64,000 nucleotides of DNA from JABFSM01 sp963762545 (GCA_963762545.1 CAVXLC010000008.1:1-64000), one strand, 5' to 3'; counted from the first letter of the stretch, positions 33,001 through 39,074 are shown. The notes: generated from the sequence alone by a model not told the origin. Numbers and translations: made by a program.

Positions 33001-33709
33001 CGGTGTGCAGCTTCCGCGCGATCCCGAAGTCCATCACGTAGGCGTGCTGCTCGTCCACCAGCACGTTCTCCGGCTTCACGTCGCAGTGCAGGATCCGCTG
33101 CCGGTGGGCGTGCTCCAGCGCCGCCGCGACCCCCCGGGTTAGGACCATCACCTCGTCCACCGGGAGCCGGGTGCCCGCGGTCAGCCGGGCCCGGAGCGAG
33201 CCGCTCCGGACGTACGGCATCACGTAGAACGGGTGACCGGCGGCCTCGCCCGAGTCGAACAGCGGCAGGATATGGGGGTGCTGCAGCTGGGCGACGGTGG
33301 CGATCTCCCGGAGAAACTGGGTCACCCCGATCCCGCTCACCGCCTCGGGACTGATCACCTTCACCGCGATGGTCCGGCCGTGCCGCACGTCTCGGCCCAG
33401 GTACACCGCGCCCATGCCCCCCTGCCCCAGCTCCGAGTCGATCAGGTAGCGGTCCGCGATGGCTCGGCGGAAGTCGGTGTCGGCCCACGGGGCGATGCCG
33501 GCCTCGATCTCGAACAGCTCCTCCAGCGGGAGCCCGAACGTCTCCAGCATCCGCACCCGGGTCCGCGGCGACGGAAACGGGTGCTTCCCGTTCACGATCT
33601 CCGACCAGTGTCCCCGGCTCAGGCCCAGCTTGAGGGCCCAGTGATTCTGGCTGAGTCTGCTCTCGGCCAGGAGCTGGAGGAGCCGGGGATGTTTCAGGCG
33701 GACACGCAT
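30080..33709 (-). CDS. Helix-turn-helix / Ser-Thr kinase / ABC permease (ADOP, MacB-FtsX) fusion protein
   Basis: The protein has 1209 residues in one clean frame. Residues about 1-60 look like a Cro/XRE helix-turn-helix (LAESRLSQNHWALKLGLSRG, HWSEIVNGKHPFP). The kinase lies at about 85-345: LGQGGMGAVYLG, IAVKVI, HCDVKPENVLV (Cys replaces the usual Arg of HRD), VMDFGIAR, YVSPEQA. From about 405 it is an ADOP-type permease: WRGLRRAPGFALVVILTLGI, GANATMFGLTDRLLFRPP, two MacB-type periplasmic parts and two FtsX regions (ANIANLVLARGLLRRGEIAV, RTQELGIRAALGATPSRLMG). It ends PGRRATRVEPVRALKA. ADOPs lack an ATPase partner in the gene, as here. A kinase fused to such a permease is unusual. The ATG at 33709 fits the helix-turn-helix start. 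Confidence 0.92.
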   Translation of the reverse strand: MRVRLKHPRLLQLLAESRLSQNHWALKLGLSRGHWSEIVNGKHPFPSPRTRVRMLETFGLPLEELFEIEAGIAPWADTDFRRAIADRYLIDSELGQGGMGAVYLGRDVRHGRTIAVKVISPEAVSGIGVTQFLREIATVAQLQHPHILPLFDSGEAAGHPFYVMPYVRSGSLRARLTAGTRLPVDEVMVLTRGVAAALEHAHRQRILHCDVKPENVLVDEQHAYVMDFGIARKLHTEVLPWTLRKELDLSAGTPAYVSPEQASGERELDPRSDVYSLACVAYEMLTGHTPFEGTSTEAIVSKRFFQAPPPIRDYAPEVPTGLEAAVLAGMALEPARRPASAAGFAKQLRDGATGASRLGARASITLTRSLSAVRRATGLRLVERIGGVKMEGIRQDLVHAWRGLRRAPGFALVVILTLGIALGANATMFGLTDRLLFRPPAGIGHPEQVRRVYVARWIQGLIGASPVMAYPTFEDFRDRTRSFQQVAAMDEVISSYGSGASARPVHVTQATGQYFPLLQVHPLLGRLFDEAEDAAPSGTPVVVLSHGFWKSGFGGDPAVLGRTLELGKKPFTVIGVAPEGFTGTELSAVDLWVPMSTSEKTAFGDDGWRTNRGSQWLRILARLKPGIADGAAAQDATKGYREGHADSKGDFHKKAVASFAGLTGASLSGSEGNTGRVAAWLLGVTVMLLVIACANIANLVLARGLLRRGEIAVRLALGVSRGRLLRQLLTESLLLAGLGFALGLVLVRFGSGLLRAVLLPGYAWEGSAVNGRVLLVTGVATLLSAVVAGLLPLWRGTRSDVAAQLHGGVRATAAHSRKLRTGLLLLQTGLSTALLIGAGLFLKSLGAIQGLDLGFTPGQLAVVTVDLQSQGATGAEVKAFYQEAADRIRKIPGIRAAGLSIGAPFMGSWAEPVGLPGGDSIPDQPGGGPYYIRAGRGLLEALDVRLLKGRLLTDADDRADAEPVAVVSELMARTVWPGRDPLGQCLVRTEKKLCTTVVGVVSDLHRQALEETEKPFLLYFTPLAQDTEFGVPQTMLVRTSGDPERWTEPIRRELLAIRPDLPYVRLRPYQDLVDGRARSWRLGASMLTVFGGLSLVIAAIGLYGVLSFAVTQRTQELGIRAALGATPSRLMGLILGNGMVTAVVGTVLGVALALALSSRITPLLFRTSALDVTVYVVTGVTILGVAAVASWIPGRRATRVEPVRALKAE

Positions 33710-33839
33710 GTCCAGAGGCCTCCTGAGCCGGGGGAAAGACAAGCTATGAGGTGGGATGCGCGGCGTGTAGCGGGGGTTGGCCGGAAAGTGTTCGAGAATG
33801 TTCGATCCGGGCGACGAAGAGTGCACCGGGACCGCGCGG

Positions 33840-34440
33840 CGAGACCGTGCGCCAGGACCGCGCGGCGGCCGCGGCCGGCAGAGCCAGGCCGCCTGAAGAA
33901 AGGGTCAGCCGCACCGCCCGCCGAGCCAGGCCGCCTGAAGAAAGCGTCAGCCGCACCGCCCGCCGAGCCTGGCGCCCGGCGAAGCTCGAGTCGGCGGCGC
34001 GGAGGGCGGGGGGTCCCCGGAGGGGGCGTCAGTGCGCTCTCGAACGAATTGCGACCAGCGGACCTGAAGCAGCGCACTGCAGGCCCCGACGGGGAGCACC
34101 CCGCCCGAGCACCGCGGAGCGACCGCCCGAGCACCGCGGTGAAACCGCCCGAGCACCGCGGTGAAACCGCCCGAGCACCGCGGTGTGGCCGCGGGAGACA
34201 CCGCGGAGAACCCGCGACTGGAGTCGGCGGCGCGGAGGGCGGGGTGTCCCCGGAGGGGGCGTCAGTGCGCTCTCAAACGAATTGCGACCAGCGGGCCTGA
34301 AGCAGCGCACTGCAGGCCCCGACGGGGAGCACCCCGCCCGAGCACCGCGGAGCGACCGCCCGAGCACCGCGGAGCGGCCGAGCACCGCGGTGCCGCCCGA
34401 GCACCGCGGAGCGGCCGAGCACCGCGGAGCGGCTGCGGTC
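33840..34440. repeat. Mixed repeat cluster: family 1 tail plus two family 2 hairpin cores
   Basis: Opens with family 1 tail units (GCACCGCCCGCCGAGCCAGG plus CCGCCTGAAGAAAG). It then has two family 2 cores at about 34022-34085 and 34255-34320. Each core reads GGGGGCGTCAGTGCGC, a conserved 34-base loop containing AACGAATTGCGACCAGCG, then GCGCACTGCAGGCCCC. Between and after them are tandem CCCGAGCACCGCGG units. The array ends three bases from the HTTM stop. All ORFs here on both strands are repeat translation. Confidence 0.88.
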
Positions 34441-34443
34441 CGG

Positions 34444-35670
34444 CTACCGCGGAACCAGAATCCACCAATTCCGCCCAAACGGATTGTAGCGGATATCCCG
34501 GGCGCAGAAGCGCGGCAGATCGATCACCGTCTCCTCCTCGGTGGCCGAGACCCGCCGCGCCGTCAGCAGCAGATCGAGCTCCACCGCACCGGTCACCAGG
34601 CCGCTGGTGCCTCGGCAGATGTTCCGGGCCCGGCCGGCGACCACGATCGGGTCACAGGCGATCCGGGCCAGCGTGCGTCCGCTCAGCGATACCTCGATGG
34701 TCGAGCCATCGGCGCGATGCACCACCGCCCGCCCCCGACACACCACCCCCGCATCCACCATGTGCAGCGAATAGAGCCTTCCCTCGCCAGTGATCGCCGC
34801 ATCGCCGGGGATGAGAACCGGGGGGAGCTGCATCAGCGAGAATGCCAGCATCACTCCGTACACCGCGGGCCTCGCCCTGAAACGGATCAGCCGGGCCAGC
34901 AGCGACGGCTCGGGCTCCCCGCCGGGGATGAGGCGTGCCAGCGGAAAGATCGTGAGCAGCAGGAGCATCACCGTCGGGAAGAAGAATCCCACCTGCTGCC
35001 AGGACACCGCGTGGAACACCAGGAGCTGGACCAGTGCACCCCAGAAGACCCGGCGATTCCTGGCGAGGAGTCCCCAGCTCACCCCGAGCTCGAGGACGAT
35101 GGCATAGATGCAGACCGGCACGGTGAGCGCGGCGGGGATGATCCACGACCGGGTCGGGAGCGCGGCACCGGAAATCCAGTCGGCGTTGAGCTTGAGCGTG
35201 CTGGCCCAGACGTAAAACAGCACCAGCAGCACCCGCAGCGCGTCCCGCTTCGAAGGAACCAGGAGGAAGACCGCCGAGACCCACAGGATCATGTAGTGCT
35301 GGTTCAGGCGCAGCCGGAAATCGAGCGCGAGAAACAGCAGCTTGAACACGGTGAGGCCGGCCAGGCCGGCGTAGGCGGCCCGGAAAAAGCGGGGGAAGAG
35401 AAACAGGCCGGCGACGCCGAGACCGACGGCGAAGTAGCCCCGCAGCAGCCAGATCAGCGACTCCGTCGGGAGGACCCGGAGCGCCTCGCATCCCGGAACC
35501 AGCGGCCAGCAGATCGACTCCGCGCCCCGGGCCACCAGGCTGGTCGCGTTGATCTGCCGCCAGTGCAGCATGGTCAGCGCGTGGGTGAGCGCCAGGGCGC
35601 ATCCGAACAACCGGAGCGCGGTATCGTCCCGGATTTCGCGGAGCCGCCCGGCGAAGCCGGTGCCTGTCAC
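34444..35670 (-). CDS. HTTM-domain (vitamin K-dependent gamma-carboxylase-like) membrane protein beside a RiPP-like precursor
   Basis: About 408 residues from the GTG at 35670; a GTG at 35715 would add 15. About ten hydrophobic segments (GYFAVGLGVAGLFLF, MILWVSAVFLLVP, VFLLVP...FYVWASTLKLNADWISG, MLLLLTIFPLARLI). The phrase YVWASTLKLNADW matches the HTTM family pattern, to which SdpB, the membrane maturation factor of the Bacillus SdpC toxin, also belongs. The C-terminal 110 residues are soluble and beta-rich. It is the first gene after peptide F, separated only by a 14-base-stem hairpin, so a role in processing or exporting that peptide is inferred. AGGAG lies in the hairpin loop, about 13 bases before this GTG. 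Confidence 0.78.
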   Translation of the reverse strand: MTGTGFAGRLREIRDDTALRLFGCALALTHALTMLHWRQINATSLVARGAESICWPLVPGCEALRVLPTESLIWLLRGYFAVGLGVAGLFLFPRFFRAAYAGLAGLTVFKLLFLALDFRLRLNQHYMILWVSAVFLLVPSKRDALRVLLVLFYVWASTLKLNADWISGAALPTRSWIIPAALTVPVCIYAIVLELGVSWGLLARNRRVFWGALVQLLVFHAVSWQQVGFFFPTVMLLLLTIFPLARLIPGGEPEPSLLARLIRFRARPAVYGVMLAFSLMQLPPVLIPGDAAITGEGRLYSLHMVDAGVVCRGRAVVHRADGSTIEVSLSGRTLARIACDPIVVAGRARNICRGTSGLVTGAVELDLLLTARRVSATEEETVIDLPRFCARDIRYNPFGRNWWILVPR

Positions 35671-35672
35671 AA

Positions 35673-35706
35673 GAGCGCCCGGTCTCCTGGAAGAGATCGG
35701 GCGCTC
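35673..35706 (-). terminator. Hairpin between peptide F and the HTTM gene
   Basis: GAGCGCCCGGTCTC and GAGATCGGGCGCTC form a 14-base stem with one mismatched or wobble pair and a 6-base loop. On the minus strand it is followed by TT then GTG, the likely HTTM start. It could be a leaky terminator, a message stabiliser or a translation switch. Equivalent hairpins follow peptides C and E. Confidence 0.75.
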
Positions 35707-35745
35707 GGGTGACACCGGGTGATCCGTCAGTTCAGGCCGGCGGCC

Positions 35746-35847
35746 TCAATCCGGGAACGGGGAGCTGCTGACGCCCGTGACATCCCGCGTGATGGCGCCG
35801 AGGGTCGGGCCGGGGCTGAGCACGGGAGCCGTAAAGGTCTTCTTCAT
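35746..35847 (-). CDS. RiPP-like precursor peptide F (lasso-type leader)
   Basis: The peptide has 33 residues. Its start is MKKTFTAPVLSPGPTLG and its end is AITRDVTGVSSSPFPD. GGAGG lies 4 bases before ATG. Same N-terminal pattern as the five peptides at 37539-38978: aromatic at 5, Ala-Pro at 7-8, Leu at 10, Thr-Leu at 15-16, Thr at 20. Here the position-21 Leu is Arg and position 22 is Asp, so this is the most divergent member. Followed by a strong hairpin and the HTTM gene. It is too short for ordinary gene finding. Family membership is seen directly; the RiPP role is inferred. Confidence 0.7.
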   Translation of the reverse strand: MKKTFTAPVLSPGPTLGAITRDVTGVSSSPFPD

Positions 35848-35926
35848 CGATCCTCCATGGGGAGTAGGTGCTTGGGAGAAGCTACCGTCCCGGCCCGGAG
35901 TCGTCAAACCTGGGATCGTGCAGCCA

Positions 35927-36285
35927 GCGAGCCAGGCCGCCCGGCGAATCGCGAGTCGGCGGCGCGGAGGGCGGGGGGTCCCCGGAGGGGGCGTCAGTGC
36001 GCTCTCGAACGAATTGCGACCAGCGGACCTGAAACAGCGCACTGCAGGCCCCGACGGGGAGTACCCCGCCCGAGCACCGCGGCGAGACCGCCCGCCGAGC
36101 CAGGCCGCCCCGCCGCGAAGAGACCGGCGACTGGCGTCGGCGGCGCGGAGGGCGGGGGGTCCCCGGAGGGGGCGTCAGTGCGCTCTCGAACGAATTGCGA
36201 CCAGCGGACCTGAAACAGCGCACTGCAGGCCCCGACGGGGAGCACCCCGCCCGAGCACCGCGGAGCCACCGCGGAGCCACCGCGA
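35927..36285. repeat. Family 2 repeat cluster, two hairpin cores
   Basis: Cores at about 35987-36050 and 36166-36230, each GCGTCAGTGCGC, the conserved loop (CGAACGAATTGCGACCAGCG), and GCGCACTGCAGG. They are preceded by CGGCGGCGCGGAGGGCGGGG and followed by GAGCACCGCGG units. The module CCCGCCGAGCCAGGCCGCCC links the two. The cluster ends two bases from the amidohydrolase stop. Confidence 0.88.
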
Positions 36286-36286
36286 G

Positions 36287-37531
36287 CTACGGCCGCAGGA
36301 ACACCACCCCCCCCTTCATCACGAACCGGACCCGCCGCACCGCCTCGATCTCCGTGAGCGGGTCCCCCGCCAGCGCGATCAGATCGGCCTGATATCCCGG
36401 GGCGATGCTGCCGATCTCCTCCCCCAGGCCCAGCGCGACGGCGTTCCGGGAGGTGGCGGTCACCAGCGCCTCCATCGGCGCCTCGCCCGCCTCGCGGACC
36501 CGGCACACTAGATCCTCGGCGTTCCGTCCATGGGCCCCGGCGGTCGCATCGGTGCCGTAGAGCAGCTTGAGTCCCGGAATCGCGAGCGCGGTGCGGACCA
36601 GCGCGGGCAGCGTGGGGCGCAGCCGCTCCATGAGTGCGAACCCCGCCGAATCTGCCCCGGCGATCCCGCGGAACCGGGCCCGGTTCTCGAGGTAGTTCCG
36701 CAGCACGAGACCGCACTGGGGATCGAAGAACACCCCCCGGTCGGCCAGCACCTGGAGCCCCGCCGCCGTGGCGAAACTCCCGTGCTCCACCTCGTCGCAT
36801 CCCGCGATCGCGGCCTGCCGGACGCTGGCATCGTCCTGAGCGTGGACCACCGAGCGGAGCCCCAGCCGCCGCGCCTCGCCGCAGAGGGCCGAGAGCTGGG
36901 CGTCGCTCAAGCTGGGCGTGCCCCCCTTCTGGATGGAGTTGGACGCGAAGATCTTGATGAAATCAGCGTGACGGGACCTGAGCCAGTGCACCAGTTGCCG
37001 GAGCGCCACCGGCGTTTGCGCCGCGCCCCGGATCTGGCTCACCGAGGTCAGAATCCGGGGACCGGGCAGCGTACCGGCGTTGATCTTGTCCCGGAGATCC
37101 TGGTCCGTCTCGGCACCCATGCTGGCCACGGTGGTGAACCCGGCCTGGAGCGTGGCGCGGGCATTGGCGGCTCGTCCCGCGGCCTGTTGCGCCGGAGTCT
37201 CCCCGTCGGTGGCGATGTTCATCTGCCCCAGCCGATTGAAGTAGCCGCCGATGTGAACGTGGGCATCGATCAGGCCGGGGAGCACCGTATAGCGGGAGAG
37301 GTCGTAGGTGACCGTGTCGCCCCGCCAGGGGGTGATCGTACTGATCCGGCCGTTCACCACCGTGATCACCGCGTCCCGCCTCTGGCCGCCCCGCCCATCG
37401 AGCACGAGGCCGGCGCGAAGCGTGGTCGGGGCCGAATGACAGGAGGCGAGGGCGCAGCCGGCCCAGGTCCATGACAAAAGAAGCGCCCGGTTACCCGGGC
37501 GCTTCGGAAGAGCGGGGTCCGAAACCGGCAC
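36287..37531 (-). CDS. Secreted lipoprotein amidohydrolase (imidazolonepropionase-like) beside RiPP-like precursors
   Basis: Metal-dependent amidohydrolase of about 414 residues. Active-site marks: LPGLIDAHVHIG (metal HxH), HADFIKIFAS (metal-bridging Lys), SVVHAQDD and DEVEHGSF (metal His residues), LLYGTDATAGAHG (catalytic Asp). The family includes peptidase-like and lactam- or imide-cleaving enzymes; the substrate is unknown. A lipid-anchor signal is visible: KRPGNRALLLSWTWAGCALA then SC. The start is uncertain. GTG at 37531 lies 8 bases after the peptide E stop and keeps the charged n-region, but then the GC hairpin is inside the gene. A TTG just after the hairpin is the alternative. A remnant of a second copy lies at 38441-38507. 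Confidence 0.85.
   Translation of the reverse strand: MPVSDPALPKRPGNRALLLSWTWAGCALASCHSAPTTLRAGLVLDGRGGQRRDAVITVVNGRISTITPWRGDTVTYDLSRYTVLPGLIDAHVHIGGYFNRLGQMNIATDGETPAQQAAGRAANARATLQAGFTTVASMGAETDQDLRDKINAGTLPGPRILTSVSQIRGAAQTPVALRQLVHWLRSRHADFIKIFASNSIQKGGTPSLSDAQLSALCGEARRLGLRSVVHAQDDASVRQAAIAGCDEVEHGSFATAAGLQVLADRGVFFDPQCGLVLRNYLENRARFRGIAGADSAGFALMERLRPTLPALVRTALAIPGLKLLYGTDATAGAHGRNAEDLVCRVREAGEAPMEALVTATSRNAVALGLGEEIGSIAPGYQADLIALAGDPLTEIEAVRRVRFVMKGGVVFLRP
37476..37505 (-). terminator. Rho-independent-type terminator or attenuator after peptide E
   Basis: GAAGCGCCCGG and CCGGGCGCTTC form a perfect 11-base stem with loop GTAA, followed on the minus strand by TTTT. This is a textbook intrinsic terminator, placed between peptide E and the amidohydrolase or in its first codons. 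It would give much more peptide message than enzyme message. Confidence 0.8.
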
Positions 37532-37538
37532 CCTGGCG

Positions 37539-37655
37539 TTACTCCACGCCAATGAAATTATCAGCCTCGGGGTTGTTCGAGACCGACGGAACCAGGGTCA
37601 ACCGGGCGAGGGTTGCCACCGGCTGAAGCACGGGAGCGACGAATTGTTTCTTCAT
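37539..37655 (-). CDS. RiPP-like precursor peptide E (lasso-type leader)
   Basis: The peptide has 38 residues, the longest of the six. Leader part MKKQFVAPVLQPVATLARLT, then L, then the variable part VPSVSNNPEADNFIGVE, which is acidic and ends in Glu. The leader fits F-x-x-P-x-L-(3)-A-(5)-T, matching the spacing of lasso-peptide leaders (YxxPxLxxxGxxxxxT). Upstream is a purine-rich GGAGATGTGGATC. Directly downstream comes an intrinsic terminator, then the amidohydrolase. Function as a modified-peptide precursor is inferred. Confidence 0.75.
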   Translation of the reverse strand: MKKQFVAPVLQPVATLARLTLVPSVSNNPEADNFIGVE

Positions 37656-37698
37656 GATCCACATCTCCCAAAGGGAATCCCGACGATCCTGGAGCGGA

Positions 37699-37791
37699 TC
37701 AAACGTCGGATGCCGATACGGTAGTGCCGAGCGTCAACTTGCCGAGCGTAGCCACTTCCGTGAGCGCGGGCGCGACGAACTGTTTCTTCAT
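37699..37791 (-). CDS. RiPP-like precursor peptide D (lasso-type leader)
   Basis: The peptide has 30 residues. Leader MKKQFVAPALTEVATLGKLT then L, followed by the short variable part GTTVSASDV. With Thr at 20 and Leu at 21, a Gly core start at 22 and Asp as core residue 8 match the geometry of lasso rings (Gly1 to Asp/Glu at 7-9). However, a 9-residue core leaves almost no tail to thread. GGAGG lies 6 bases before the ATG. Same strand as peptide E, 43 bases upstream of it. Confidence 0.75.
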   Translation of the reverse strand: MKKQFVAPALTEVATLGKLTLGTTVSASDV

Positions 37792-37918
37792 GACTGCCTC
37801 CGGAGGGGGAATCGTGAGCTCAGATATCATGCCGCTCGCCGGGGCCGGGCGCAAGAGGGGGTCGGGATCCCCCTCCGTTGGCGCTTGCCCGGTCCCCTCC
37901 CCATCTTGGATTCCTCCC

Positions 37919-38464
37919 ATGCTCCCCGTCCCCCGCGACCTCCTGCTGGCCTTTCAGGCCCGTGCCGCCCGGGGCGCCTTGAGCGCCTCGACCATGCGGA
38001 GTGCCGGTGCCAAGGGCGCGGTGCGGGCCGGCCGCGCCTTCCTCGCTGAGGTGGACCTGCGCGCCTTCCGCACCCCCAATCCCTCCCGCTTCCGGACGGC
38101 GCTCGACGACGCCACCGAGGGCCTCCAGCGCGCCTTCCCTCGCCAGGCCCGCCACTGGGGCCTGGCCCGGAAGGGCCTCAACATCTTCCTGCGCGATTGT
38201 CTCACCAGCGTGTACCTGCGCGAGGCCTATTCCCTCCAGGTGGCCGAGCCGCTCTACGAGCTGCCGCTCGACTTCGTCACGGGGACCGCACTGTATCAGC
38301 TCGCCGGCGGAGCCCTGCCCCGCTGGGGAACGGTGCGGGACCTGACGCCGGAAGTGAGCGACGCGTTCCAGGCCGTCGCCCAGCGGATGGCCGAGGAGCG
38401 CGGCATCGCCCGGGTGCACCTCGACGCGATCTGGTGGGGCCTCCCCCCTTCATCACCAACCTGA
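37919..38464 (+). CDS. Hypothetical protein, antisense to the precursor-peptide genes
   Basis: The protein has 181 residues. GC-rich third positions and a sensible amino-acid mix support real coding. It is the only plus-strand gene between 29.8 and 40.5 kb. Helical N-terminus rich in Ala and Arg (LLLAFQARAARGALSASTMR). The middle and C-terminal part look conserved-like: ARKGLNIFLRDCLTSVYLRE, LYELPLDFVTGTALYQLAGG, ARVHLDAIWW. The last eight residues (GLPPSSPT) run into the amidohydrolase remnant on the other strand, so a rearrangement may have replaced its native C-terminus. No family recognised. Confidence 0.65.
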   Translation: MLPVPRDLLLAFQARAARGALSASTMRSAGAKGAVRAGRAFLAEVDLRAFRTPNPSRFRTALDDATEGLQRAFPRQARHWGLARKGLNIFLRDCLTSVYLREAYSLQVAEPLYELPLDFVTGTALYQLAGGALPRWGTVRDLTPEVSDAFQAVAQRMAEERGIARVHLDAIWWGLPPSSPT

Positions 38465-38507
38465 CCCGCCCCGCCGCCTCGATCTCCGGGAGCGGGCCCG
38501 GGCCCAT
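38441..38507 (-). pseudogene. C-terminal remnant of a second amidohydrolase
   Basis: Reads PLPEIEAAGRVRLVMKGG, matching the C-terminus of the intact amidohydrolase (PLTEIEAVRRVRFVMKGG). It lies directly after a copy of the same hairpin and of the bases flanking it (CATGACGAGAGAAGCGCCCG against CATGACAAAAGAAGCGCCCG). Nearly the whole enzyme between start and final codons is missing. This shows that a peptide-hairpin-amidohydrolase block was duplicated and then deleted. Confidence 0.8.
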
Positions 38508-38514
38508 GACGAGA

Positions 38515-38540
38515 GAAGCGCCCGGTTGCCCGGGCGCTTC
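38515..38540 (-). terminator. Hairpin after peptide C, duplicate of the peptide E terminator
   Basis: GAAGCGCCCGG and CCGGGCGCTTC, perfect 11-base stem, loop GCAA, followed on the minus strand by TCTC in place of TTTT. Stem sequence identical to that at 37480-37505, so it has been duplicated together with the peptide and enzyme block. Confidence 0.78.
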
Positions 38541-38585
38541 GGTGCTGTGGGGTCCGGAACGGGCGCCTTGGCCCTGGCCTTGGCC

Positions 38586-38687
38586 CTAGTCGAAGTCCGA
38601 CTGGGTGCTCGAGACCCCCTGACCCAGGGTCAACCGACCCAGGGTTGCGACCGGCCGAAGAACCGGTGCGACGAACTGTTTCTTCAT
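38586..38687 (-). CDS. RiPP-like precursor peptide C (lasso-type leader)
   Basis: The peptide has 33 residues. Leader MKKQFVAPVLRPVATLGRLT then L, variable part GQGVSSTQSDFD. Closest to peptide E in the leader (R/Q-P-V-A-T-L) and followed by the same hairpin, so the two are duplicates whose C-termini have diverged. The core would start with Gly; acidic residues fall at core positions 10 and 12, not 7-9. A GGCCAA-repeat spacer separates its stop from the hairpin. Confidence 0.75.
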   Translation of the reverse strand: MKKQFVAPVLRPVATLGRLTLGQGVSSTQSDFD

Positions 38688-38738
38688 GAGCCCCATCTCC
38701 GAAAGGGAATGCTGGTAGTACGCTCGGTATCGAGCCGA

Positions 38739-38834
38739 TCAGCCTGTGGGTTGCGATGATACGGCGGTGAGCAGCGTCAACTTGCCGAGCGTAGCTTCTT
38801 CCGTGAGCACCGGCGCGACGAAATGCTTCTTCAT
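38739..38834 (-). CDS. RiPP-like precursor peptide B (lasso-type leader)
   Basis: The peptide has 31 residues. Leader MKKHFVAPVLTEEATLGKLT then L, variable part LTAVSSQPTG. His replaces Gln at position 4. The C-terminus resembles peptide A (AVSSQP-x-G) and lacks any acidic residue, so a lasso macrolactam could not form on it. GGAG lies 10 bases before ATG. 51 bases separate it from peptide C; no hairpin lies between them. Confidence 0.75.
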   Translation of the reverse strand: MKKHFVAPVLTEEATLGKLTLLTAVSSQPTG

Positions 38835-38885
38835 AGGTCACATCTCCGAAAGGGAATTCTGGTAGTAGCCTCGGTCTCGAGCCGA

Positions 38886-38978
38886 TCAGCCTGGGGGTTG
38901 CGATGATACGGCGTTGAGCGTCAACGTGCCGAGCGTAGCCTCTTCCGTGAGCACCGGCGCGACGAACTGTTTCTTCAT
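38886..38978 (-). CDS. RiPP-like precursor peptide A (lasso-type leader)
   Basis: The peptide has 30 residues. Leader MKKQFVAPVLTEEATLGTLT then L, variable part NAVSSQPPG. A strong CCGGAGGCAGTC lies before the ATG, shared with peptide D. First gene of the minus-strand peptide run, so the promoter should lie near 38980-39075. A recent duplicate of peptide B judging by the near-identical coding sequence and 3' flank (CAGCCTG-GGGTTGCGATGATAC). Confidence 0.75.
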   Translation of the reverse strand: MKKQFVAPVLTEEATLGTLTLNAVSSQPPG

Positions 38979-39074
38979 GACTGCCTCCGGAGGGGGAATC
39001 CCAGCTTAGGTATCATGCCGCTCGCCAGGGCCGGGCGCAAGAGGGGGTCGGGGTCCCCGGGGAGGGGGCGTTTC

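Noticed and set aside
29964..33488. A 1174-codon open frame on the minus strand overlapping the kinase-permease
   Set aside because: It is the shifted frame of the 30080-33709 gene; composition is Gly/Ala/Arg-rich shadow sequence with no motifs, while the other frame has full kinase and permease motifs.
34444..38978. A canonical lasso-peptide gene cluster
   Set aside because: No RRE/B1, transglutaminase-like B2 or asparagine-synthetase-like C gene is seen, and tails are too short or lack the acidic ring residue; only the leader fits.
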